Under the pieces are notes generated by a model that did not search any database, was not told the DNA's origin, and saw only the letters and a list, made by a program, of their open reading frames with translations. Shown piece by piece: positions 7,068-13,099 of a stretch of 13,099 nt of DNA. Position numbers and translations under genes: made by a program. The stretch is from positions 1 through 13,099 of the forward strand of contig CAYWTB010000116.1 in assembly GCA_964461135.1 (NCBI GenBank), in the 5' to 3' direction. This DNA is from RQOF01 sp964461135. GTDB lineage: Bacteria; Calditrichota; Calditrichia; RBG-13-44-9. How positions within the stretch are numbered: the stretch's first letter is position 1; the number at the start of each line of letters is the position of its first letter.

Positions 7068-7137
7068 TATGGAGGGTAATGCTGGCTGCTTCCCATACTG
7101 TCTGCAGATATCCGGGTCACTTTTAAGAGTACGTGGG

Positions 7138-7737
7138 ATGAAATTTTTTCACAAAAGCTATGCTAATTATTCTGATGAAGAATTGATGCGTCTCATTCAG
7201 GGGAAAAATATTGACGCATTTAATGAAATCTATAAAAGATACAGTAAACGGATACTGTATTATTTTTACCGGATGCTGGGTGCCTCAGAGGAAAAAGCAC
7301 AGGATTTTCTGCAGGATCTTTTCCTGAAGATGCTGGAAAAACCACGTCTTTTTGACCCGGAGCAGAAATTTTCCACCTGGATATTCAGCGTTGCTTATAA
7401 TCAATGTAAAAATGAATACCGGAGAGCATCGGTAAGAAAATCATATCTGGATAACCAGAAAATCAACAAAAAAAATGGAACATCAAATTTTTATCGGCAG
7501 CAGGCAGATGACCAACTGGATCATCAGGCCTTGAAGAAAGCACTGATAAAGGAATTGGAAAACTTTGATACTTCTTCAAGAAATATTTTTATTTTAAGGT
7601 ATCAGGAAAATTTATCCATCAGGGAAATATCGCAGATGACAGGCCGTAAGGAAGGAACAATTAAATCCAAGTTGTTTTATATGACTAAAAAACTGGCAAT
7701 AAATTTATGGGATTTTCATCCCACATATGGAGGGTAA
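7138..7737 (+). CDS. ECF (group 4) RNA polymerase sigma factor, 199 aa
   Basis: Region 2 spans about residues 19-95 of this start (DAFNEIYKRYSKRILYYFYRM; DFLQDLFLKML; FSTWIFSVAYNQCKNEYRR) and region 4 about 140-190 (RNIFILRYQENLSIREISQ; RKEGTIKSKLF), with a short linker and no region 1.1 or 3, as in ECF sigma factors. The frame is open from an ATG at 7069, one base after the previous stop, but the added 23 residues look unlike sigma factors and have no ribosome site, so the ATG at 7138 is preferred (weak AAGAG upstream). It should direct RNA polymerase to stress- or envelope-responsive promoters. Its stop codon lies in the ribosome site of the next gene, so the two are co-translated. Confidence 0.88.
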   Translation: MKFFHKSYANYSDEELMRLIQGKNIDAFNEIYKRYSKRILYYFYRMLGASEEKAQDFLQDLFLKMLEKPRLFDPEQKFSTWIFSVAYNQCKNEYRRASVRKSYLDNQKINKKNGTSNFYRQQADDQLDHQALKKALIKELENFDTSSRNIFILRYQENLSIREISQMTGRKEGTIKSKLFYMTKKLAINLWDFHPTYGG

Positions 7738-7742
7738 AATAA

Positions 7743-8291
7743 ATGAATAAAACTCGGGGAAAATGCACTATTATCAGGGATATGATGATACGCTCGGAAA
7801 CGGAAGAGCCTGATGAACAGGACAAAAAATTTATTACCGCTCATCTGCAAAAATGTGCGGATTGCAGTGAATATAAACAGCATCTGTTGAATATATCAAA
7901 GTCTATGGATGTGTCACTCGAGGATAATCTCCAACCGGATCCGCGAATCCATTCGAAACTTGTCCGTCAACTGAAAGGGGGAAAGCAGAAAGCGGTGAAT
8001 CCCGGGCACTCCGCCTGGAATAGACTGATAAAGATACTGGAGTACCGGATTCCTCTTTATCAGGCGGTTCTGACACTTTTTCTGATTCTGGTTTTAGTAT
8101 TCAGTTTCTATCCCTTCATATTTTCAGGTGTTGATAAGCATCCGAACCTGGTCCATCAAACGGAAAATGATTCTCTTGCCCTTTACCAGGTGGATGTTTA
8201 TCGCAATTTACAAACCCGAGGTGATGCATATTATGGGCGGAACCTGCTGGAAGATTCAATGCTCACCCGCTATATGTCAAGTTCTCTCTAA
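7743..8291 (+). CDS. Membrane-bound zinc-finger anti-sigma factor, 182 aa
   Basis: The N-terminal ZAS/zf-HC2-type zinc site is C8-x25-H34-x3-C38-x2-C41 (HLQKCADC), the fold that holds an ECF sigma factor inactive. One transmembrane helix is at about 104-127 (AVLTLFLILVLVFSFYPFIF), leaving a short extracytoplasmic tail of about 55 residues. GGAGGG lies eight bases before ATG and contains the sigma gene's stop region, so the partner is surely the preceding sigma factor. The tail is short for a sensor and has no recognised domain; release is probably by regulated proteolysis or by a partner protein, perhaps the secreted product of the first gene in the operon (inference). Confidence 0.85.
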   Translation: MNKTRGKCTIIRDMMIRSETEEPDEQDKKFITAHLQKCADCSEYKQHLLNISKSMDVSLEDNLQPDPRIHSKLVRQLKGGKQKAVNPGHSAWNRLIKILEYRIPLYQAVLTLFLILVLVFSFYPFIFSGVDKHPNLVHQTENDSLALYQVDVYRNLQTRGDAYYGRNLLEDSMLTRYMSSSL

Positions 8292-8402
8292 TATCATGTG
8301 CTGAAGAAATCGGGACACGTCCTGGCGCCGATAAACAATTTGCTGAATTTATTTAAATTCTGAATCATTCTGATTTTAGTTTTTTTTGTCCGGACACAAT
8401 TG

Positions 8403-8422
8403 AGCCGGAAACTCCGGTTTTT
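8403..8422 (+). terminator. Possible weak intrinsic terminator
   Basis: CCGGA-AAC-TCCGG (8405-8417) followed by five T. The stem is short (5-7 bp with wobble pairs) but the T-run is in place. It lies about 110 bases after the first anti-sigma gene and could end the 5877-8291 transcript. The rest of the 194-bp convergent spacer shows nothing else clear. Confidence 0.4.
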
Positions 8423-8485
8423 CTTGTTGAATGCCGTAAAACCGAATTCCCGTTACAAAAATACTGCGAAACATGCGGAGAAAAT

Positions 8486-9622
8486 TTACTGTTCCTGGGT
8501 AAGCAGCAACGCCTCGGTATTGATTTTAGTTAAATCAATCCGGTATAAAACGGAAGATTCAAACCGGATGGTTAATGAAGCCGGTAAGTATTCAACAATT
8601 TCCGGTGTGGCGTGATCAGTAGTTATAAAGCGCTCAGGTACCAACCATATCATATTTAAACCGGTTGAGTCTTTTTTTGTGATCTCAACCGGGCATTTCA
8701 GAGGAAATTGTTGCGGTCCTGCAAAAGTAAAATTCTGATCACTCTTAAGCAGTGTGATTAAAATATTCTCTTTATTACTTGAAAGAATCCATTTAACAGG
8801 TCCACTCTTTGCCCTGTGAATCCTGGTTTCACCAGTTCTTTTGCTAATTTGCAAAGGCGTTTGCTTGGAAAATATATAAAGTGAATCAGAGACATGATTA
8901 AGGGATCCGGATATTGCGTTTATCATTTCCTGCCCGGCTGCATCAGGTGTCTCTGTTTTGGTGGACTTTTCCTGATCCCTTTCCCCGAAGAGCCGGGAAG
9001 AAGATCCGGCTGTTGCCTGGGGAGATAGCCGGCCGGTTTCTTTTTCGTCACCTTCTACTTTTCCAACCGGTGCAGAGCTAATAGGAGATTCAGGCAGGAT
9101 GCTTTGCTCTTCTTTCATGGCCGCTTGCGGAATTTCACTATTTTGATCTTCAGTTCCGATTTTTTTGGACTTGACCATATCAGGGCGGGAAAAATCTTTT
9201 TGGCTTAATTCATCTGCTTCAGTTTCAGGCGCCACGGCTGGCTCAGCAGGTATTTCCACGCCTTTTTTGTGTTGTTCCGATGATAACGATTTTATTTCCG
9301 GAGAAATATTCTGATAATAATAAATTATACCGGGAGCGATCACAAAAAATAATACCGCTGCAGCAACTTTCATGTAAAGGCTCCAGTCAATGGAACTTCT
9401 TTCTGCCCGCAGGATTGACGCCTGTTCTGTTATTTCCTGCTTCATCTCTTCCTTCCCAATTTCCCGCAGTGCCAAAATCAGAGATCTCTCTTTTTCCAGC
9501 TTTCTCTGACATACTAAACATTCCTTCAAATGCTTATCAAATTCTTCTTTTTCCCCGGAGCTCAATCTTCCAAGAATATAATTTTCAAACACTTCGCGGT
9601 TATTTTTATAAGGACAGGTCAT
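8486..9622 (-). CDS. Zinc-finger anti-sigma factor with long extracytoplasmic region, 378 aa
   Basis: The N-terminus holds the zf-HC2/ZAS site C3-x27-H31-x3-C35-x2-C38 (HLKECLVC), then a cytoplasmic helix with many charged residues, a transmembrane helix at about 84-103 (MKVAAAVLFFVIAPGIIYYY), a long Pro/Glu/Lys/Ser-rich linker at about 107-240 that looks disordered, and a C-terminal ~135-residue β-rich region without a recognised family. The linker could span the peptidoglycan and place the C-terminal domain as a sensor. AGGGG lies about nine bases before the ATG and overlaps the sigma gene's stop, so it is co-translated with the sigma gene 13 bases upstream and is its likely antagonist. Confidence 0.82.
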   Translation of the reverse strand: MTCPYKNNREVFENYILGRLSSGEKEEFDKHLKECLVCQRKLEKERSLILALREIGKEEMKQEITEQASILRAERSSIDWSLYMKVAAAVLFFVIAPGIIYYYQNISPEIKSLSSEQHKKGVEIPAEPAVAPETEADELSQKDFSRPDMVKSKKIGTEDQNSEIPQAAMKEEQSILPESPISSAPVGKVEGDEKETGRLSPQATAGSSSRLFGERDQEKSTKTETPDAAGQEMINAISGSLNHVSDSLYIFSKQTPLQISKRTGETRIHRAKSGPVKWILSSNKENILITLLKSDQNFTFAGPQQFPLKCPVEITKKDSTGLNMIWLVPERFITTDHATPEIVEYLPASLTIRFESSVLYRIDLTKINTEALLLTQEQ

Positions 9623-9635
9623 ACTGTAAGCCCCT

Positions 9636-10199
9636 TCATTGCTCGATCAGTTCGTGCAGAATTTTTTCAAGATATTTCTTGCATTGGTATTTTTTAGATT
9701 TTACCACATCAGTATTGGCAAATCTCATTTCTTTGGCAATTTTATCCATACTCATTTCTTCAAAATAAAACAACAAAAGTATTTTCCGGCATACCGGGTC
9801 GAGTTGGTTCAAAGCTTTTTTTACCTGAGAAATCCGCTCTTCCGTTATCAGTAATTGCAGGGAGGTGGGATTACCGTCATCGATTTCCATCTGTACCTCT
9901 CTACCTGAATATCTTTTTTTCTTCCGCAGTTCGGTCATCCATTTATTTTTTGCTATTCCCATCAGATAGGTTCCCAAACCCGAGGTCAGCATAAATCCTC
10001 CGCCATTTATTTTCTGCCATAATACAATAATTGATTCCTGCAATATATCATCTGCCTCATGATCTGTTCCGCCAAATTTCCGGATGTGGTTGAAAATCAT
10101 CCGTTTATACTTTAGAAAAACTTCACCCAAAACTTTCCGGTCATTCGACTGAATCCGTTTAATGATCTCCTTTTCCCAGTGTTTATCGAACTTCTGCAT
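9636..10199 (-). CDS. ECF (group 4) RNA polymerase sigma factor, 187 aa
   Basis: Region 2 is at about 25-95 (VFLKYKRMIFNHIRKF; EADDILQESIIVLWQKI; LGTYLMGIAKNKWMTELRKKKR) and region 4 at about 125-185 (LDPVCRKILLLFYFEEMSMDKIAKEM; ANTDVVKSKKYQCKKYLEKIL). The 'DVVKSKKYQCKKYL' form of helix-turn-helix is common in Bacteroidota-type ECF factors. It differs clearly from the sigma factor at 7138, so the two are not a recent duplication. AAAGGT lies about three bases before ATG. It leads a two-gene unit with the anti-sigma factor at 8486 and diverges from the VIT/vWA gene, a plausible target. Confidence 0.88.
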   Translation of the reverse strand: MQKFDKHWEKEIIKRIQSNDRKVLGEVFLKYKRMIFNHIRKFGGTDHEADDILQESIIVLWQKINGGGFMLTSGLGTYLMGIAKNKWMTELRKKKRYSGREVQMEIDDGNPTSLQLLITEERISQVKKALNQLDPVCRKILLLFYFEEMSMDKIAKEMRFANTDVVKSKKYQCKKYLEKILHELIEQ

Positions 10200-10212
10200 T
10201 TACCTTTCACAT

Positions 10213-10227
10213 ATTAATGTCATTAAT
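10213..10227. promoter_or_regulatory. Perfect palindrome in the sigma/VIT-vWA spacer
   Basis: ATTAATG-T-CATTAAT is a 7-bp inverted repeat around one base, 14 bp upstream of the leftward sigma start and about 90 bp before the VIT/vWA gene. It could be an operator for the divergent pair or part of the sigma gene's promoter. No good -35/-10 pair could be assigned for either gene in this 118-bp spacer. Confidence 0.3.
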
Positions 10228-10317
10228 GAACAGAAAGTAAATCAATTTTCGCAGAAAATTAGATATCATCATTGGAATTGTCAAGTAGTCTTGATTAAAT
10301 AATGAAGGAGAAGAATC

Positions 10318-12513
10318 ATGAAAAATTTTCAGGTGTTCATTTTTCTGTTGATCGGCTGGATGTCCCTCTCCGCTCAGGTTATAATTTTGCCGCCGGACGG
10401 TACTCGGGACATTTCTCCGCCGGAGATCGAATTACGCTCCATGGATCTTAATGTCACTATTAAGAATGGTGTGGCAGATGTAACCCTGGATCAGGTTTTT
10501 TTCAATCCGGGTTCCCGTAGGTTGGAAGGTGAATATATCCTGATGCTACCGGGAGAGACCCAGGTTTATGATTTCTATCTGGATATTGACGGCCGCCGGG
10601 TAAAGGGAGAAATTCTGGATGGCAAAAAAGCGCAGGACATATATGAATCAATCGTTCGAAAGTTGAAGGACCCGGCGCTCCTTCAGTACGCAGGATATGG
10701 CATCTTTAAGGCTCATATTTTTCCGGTTGAGCCAAAATCTGAAAGAAAAATAAGATTGTCTTACGTCCAGGTGTTGCAAAACCAGATGAATAATTTCCGG
10801 TTCCAGTTCCCGTTAAAACAGGATTTTACAAAAAATTTGAAAAATGTACACATGAATATTGTGATTGAAGATGAACGGTCTATTGCCAATGTTTATTCGC
10901 CTACCCATTCTCTGGAGACAAAAGAAAAAACAGCAAAGAAGGTACGACTGGATGCAGAAATCAACAATACCCAGCAGTATTCAAATTTCATTTTGTTTTA
11001 TTCCTATCCCCTGAAAGGTACAAATTACTCCTTTATTACTTTCCGGCCCCGTACTGACCGGGATGGATACTTCCTTTTGCAGATTAATCCAACCGGTGAA
11101 GAGGGAAAATATGCAGCACAAGCCAGGGACATCATTTTTGTAATGGATGTTTCGGGAAGTATGAACGGTGCGAAGATTGAACAGGCTAAGGAAGCATTGA
11201 ATTCCTGCGTAAATACACTAGGAAATGAAGACCGTTTTGATATCATTGCATTCAATTCCACTATTCAATCGTTTCAGGGACGGTTAATAGAGATGAGTAA
11301 GGATTCCAGGCAGAATGTCAGGTATTTTATTGATAACCTGAGCGCATCGGGTGGAACAAATATTAACGAAGCACTTCAAACAGCATTACGGCTGGAAAAT
11401 AGTACACTCCAGAGACCGGCCGATATCATTTTTCTTACCGACGGATTACCTACTGAAGGTGAAACCGACATACAGAAAATCCTGGACAATGTGCTGGGCA
11501 ATCGACGGCAGAACGTCCGGATTTTTTCATTTGGCGTGGGTTGGGAAGTGAATACATACCTGCTGGATAAATTAACCCATGATACTGGTGGAAGTGTGGA
11601 ATATGTAAAACCGGGAGAAGATATTGAATCGGTTATTTCTTTCCTGTTTGAAAAAATTACCAGACCAGTATTATCCGATATCAAAATTGATTTTGGAGCC
11701 GGAAAAGTCCATGAAATATATCCGGTTAAGATACCTGATCTCTTCCATGGTGAAAGGTTAACAATCCTGGGTCGTTATGGAGCAGATGCAGAGGTTGTGA
11801 TCCGAATGACGGGGAACCGGAATGGCAAACAGATGAAGTATAATTTTACAACTTCTCTTCCGGCACGGGAATCGGAAAATGATTTCATTTCTAAATTGTG
11901 GGCAAACCGCAAGGTTTCTCACCTGCTCAGCGAAATCCGTTTCCGCGGTGAAATTCCGGAACTGGTGGAGAGCGTCAGGTCACTGGGGCAGGAGTATGGT
12001 ATTGTTACTCCCTATACTTCCTACCTGGTTACCGAACAGGAGCGGGAATTGACCCTGCTGAGCAGCCGGCCGGATATCAATATGACCGGACAGAGATTAA
12101 TGCGGCAGCAGCAGTCCCGTAAAAAACAGGCCACCCTGGATGAAGAAAGTGTAGGATCCACAGTCTATTTACAGTCATTAATGTCCCTGCCTGCAGCTCC
12201 TGCGGGATCTTCCGGTAAAAACGCCGTTATAGCCAGCAAGGCAATTAAAAATCTTGAGTCGTCGGAAAAAGAGCAGGATATGCTTCTCACGGTACGCAGA
12301 CTGGATGAAAGAACCTTCTGCTTTAAGGAAGGAATATGGCGGGAGGATCTTTTAGCGGACTCTTCCCGGGCGGACATCGTTTTACCGTTTCTGAGTGAGG
12401 CTTATTTCGATTTTCTCAGGAAAAATTCTGCAGTGAAACGAATATTAGCCCTGGGAGAAAATGTTATATTTGAATGGGATGGTCAGATTGTAAAGGTTTA
12501 TGAGGAAAAGTGA
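10318..12513 (+). CDS. Exported VIT and von Willebrand factor A domain protein, 731 aa
   Basis: A signal peptide covers about 1-19 (cleavage after SLSA likely). The VIT domain is at about 32-160, with the usual YESIVRKLKDPALLQYA segment and RKIRLSYVQVL end. The vWA domain is at about 268-445 with a complete metal site: DVSGS (D277, S279, S281), T347 in SGGTN and D375 in FLTDG, so divalent-metal ligand binding is expected. Residues 520-575 hold the conserved tail region (LWANRKVSHLL; YGIVTPYTSYLV). VIT-vWA proteins resemble inter-alpha-trypsin inhibitor heavy chains; bacterial members are thought to act in adhesion or envelope protein contacts. GAAGGAG lies seven bases before ATG. No membrane anchor or sorting signal is seen at the C-terminus. 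Confidence 0.92.
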   Translation: MKNFQVFIFLLIGWMSLSAQVIILPPDGTRDISPPEIELRSMDLNVTIKNGVADVTLDQVFFNPGSRRLEGEYILMLPGETQVYDFYLDIDGRRVKGEILDGKKAQDIYESIVRKLKDPALLQYAGYGIFKAHIFPVEPKSERKIRLSYVQVLQNQMNNFRFQFPLKQDFTKNLKNVHMNIVIEDERSIANVYSPTHSLETKEKTAKKVRLDAEINNTQQYSNFILFYSYPLKGTNYSFITFRPRTDRDGYFLLQINPTGEEGKYAAQARDIIFVMDVSGSMNGAKIEQAKEALNSCVNTLGNEDRFDIIAFNSTIQSFQGRLIEMSKDSRQNVRYFIDNLSASGGTNINEALQTALRLENSTLQRPADIIFLTDGLPTEGETDIQKILDNVLGNRRQNVRIFSFGVGWEVNTYLLDKLTHDTGGSVEYVKPGEDIESVISFLFEKITRPVLSDIKIDFGAGKVHEIYPVKIPDLFHGERLTILGRYGADAEVVIRMTGNRNGKQMKYNFTTSLPARESENDFISKLWANRKVSHLLSEIRFRGEIPELVESVRSLGQEYGIVTPYTSYLVTEQERELTLLSSRPDINMTGQRLMRQQQSRKKQATLDEESVGSTVYLQSLMSLPAAPAGSSGKNAVIASKAIKNLESSEKEQDMLLTVRRLDERTFCFKEGIWREDLLADSSRADIVLPFLSEAYFDFLRKNSAVKRILALGENVIFEWDGQIVKVYEEK

Positions 12514-12562
12514 CAATTTTGTTTAACTAATATGATTATTGCCTTTGCTCCGGGACTAAATG

Positions 12563-12776
12563 GGCTGTCATTGTCCCGTGAGGGACCACCATGTGGCGAG
12601 CGAAGTGCCCGCCCCTCTGGCCACCCTGCCTGCAGCAGGCAGGCGGGCAGGCAGAAAGAATTTTTACGTTCTGTGAACCGGAATTTCTGGCGATTTTTAC
12701 TGAAGGTCTGTCTTAACTATAGCATATTTTTTAACCCGACACTAAAAGTCAAAAGCCAGGTAGGCCTGCCTGCAGG
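12563..12776. repeat. GC-rich palindromic repeat cluster in a gene-free stretch
   Basis: The 586 bp after the VIT/vWA gene hold no convincing gene. This part contains GTCCC-GTGA-GGGAC (12573-12586), a perfect 9-bp stem CCTGCCTGC-A-GCAGGCAGG (12625-12643) followed by more GGCGGGCAGG units, and a second copy of CCTGCCTGCAG at 12765-12775. GC content is much higher than the flanks. The section near 12563-12605 faintly resembles the 'tgtcattgcgag…gcgaagc' dispersed repeats of other bacteria. It is probably composite intergenic repeat DNA. Confidence 0.55.
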
Positions 12777-12878
12777 TGGTTTCAGTCGGTTTAAACGATG
12801 AATAACAGCAGGATAGTCATAAAAAAATTGGCTGTACCTCACCATTTATCACATCTCAATTAAATAGTTTAGCTACAC

Positions 12879-12890
12879 CGGTAATTACCG
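12879..12890. promoter_or_regulatory. Perfect 12-bp palindrome CGGTAATTACCG
   Basis: A perfect palindrome in the AT-rich gene-free end of the window; ACCGG recurs near 12926 and 13003. It may be an operator for a gene beyond the right edge, but no promoter or gene is visible to confirm it. Confidence 0.25.
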
Positions 12891-13063
12891 ACTTCAGGAT
12901 TCTCTGTCATCTTGCAGGTCACATTTACCGGTTATATTCGTATTTTAATGCCGGGGGGATTATATATAATCTCTTTTGTTTAAAGCAGATGCAGTTACAT
13001 TACCGGATTGATTGATCCTGGTGGAAATTTACCATTATAAAATTGGTTCATCACAAAAATGAG

Positions 13064-13081
13064 TACCTACCAAATTAGGTA
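13064..13081. promoter_or_regulatory. Inverted repeat TACCTA-CCAAAT-TAGGTA, possible operator
   Basis: A perfect 6-bp inverted repeat with a 6-base centre near the window's right edge. Size and spacing suit a dimeric regulator. The rest of 12802-13099 is AT-rich with stops in all frames and no RNA gene recognised. Confidence 0.3.
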
Positions 13082-13099
13082 AACGATTATGTTTTTCAA

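Noticed and set aside
8400..8615. 71-codon rightward open frame in the convergent spacer
   Set aside because: No start signal; it overlaps the possible terminator and the end of the better-supported anti-sigma gene on the other strand.
7138..10199. The two sigma/anti-sigma modules as a recent tandem duplication
   Set aside because: The sigma factors differ strongly in sequence and region-4 type, and the anti-sigma factors differ in length and outer domain.
10272..10301. TTGGAA-N18-TAAATA as a promoter for the VIT/vWA gene
   Set aside because: Its transcription start would fall inside the ribosome-binding site at 10304-10310, which is incompatible with the clear Shine-Dalgarno there.
12532..12801. 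89-codon rightward open frame after the VIT/vWA gene
   Set aside because: It is produced by GC-rich repeat DNA, has low-complexity composition and no ribosome site.

Overview
The window looks like a chromosomal accessory region of a Gram-negative bacterium from the FCB side of the tree (Bacteroidota/Ignavibacteriota/Calditrichota-like). This is inferred from protein families: a VIT/vWA exported protein, a secreted protein with a DUF2723-type motif, a CsgG-like TPR lipoprotein, and an ECF sigma factor whose region 4 has the style common in Bacteroidota. Most genes have clear purine-rich Shine-Dalgarno sites, which fits Calditrichota-like or unplaced FCB lineages better than classical Bacteroidota. 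DNA is AT-rich. No rRNA, tRNA or CRISPR array was seen.

Left part (1-3796): a leftward TPR protein (184-855) and a rightward aspartate/glutamate racemase-family gene (1074-1772) diverge from a 218-bp spacer that holds a promoter candidate and a palindrome. A ~144-bp element with 20-bp terminal inverted repeats (1891-2034) follows. The right end of a second copy lies at the window's left edge (1-65). A leftward TPR/CsgG-like lipoprotein gene (2208-3644) completes this part.

Middle (3797-5876): an IS256-family insertion sequence with 19-bp imperfect ends. Its transposase is split by a -1 frame change at a run of eight G. To the right lie a small leftward membrane-protein gene with a strong intrinsic terminator, then a degenerate dispersed repeat.

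Right part (5877-12513): two ECF sigma/anti-sigma modules converge. The first reads rightward: secreted DUF2723-motif protein, ECF sigma factor, short zinc-finger membrane anti-sigma factor. The second reads leftward: ECF sigma factor, then an anti-sigma factor with a long extracytoplasmic part. A VIT/vWA exported protein diverges from the second sigma gene across a 118-bp spacer. The likely theme is envelope sensing that controls surface or secreted proteins; this is inferred from layout.

The last ~590 bp contain no convincing gene but hold a GC-rich palindromic repeat cluster and two short perfect palindromes.
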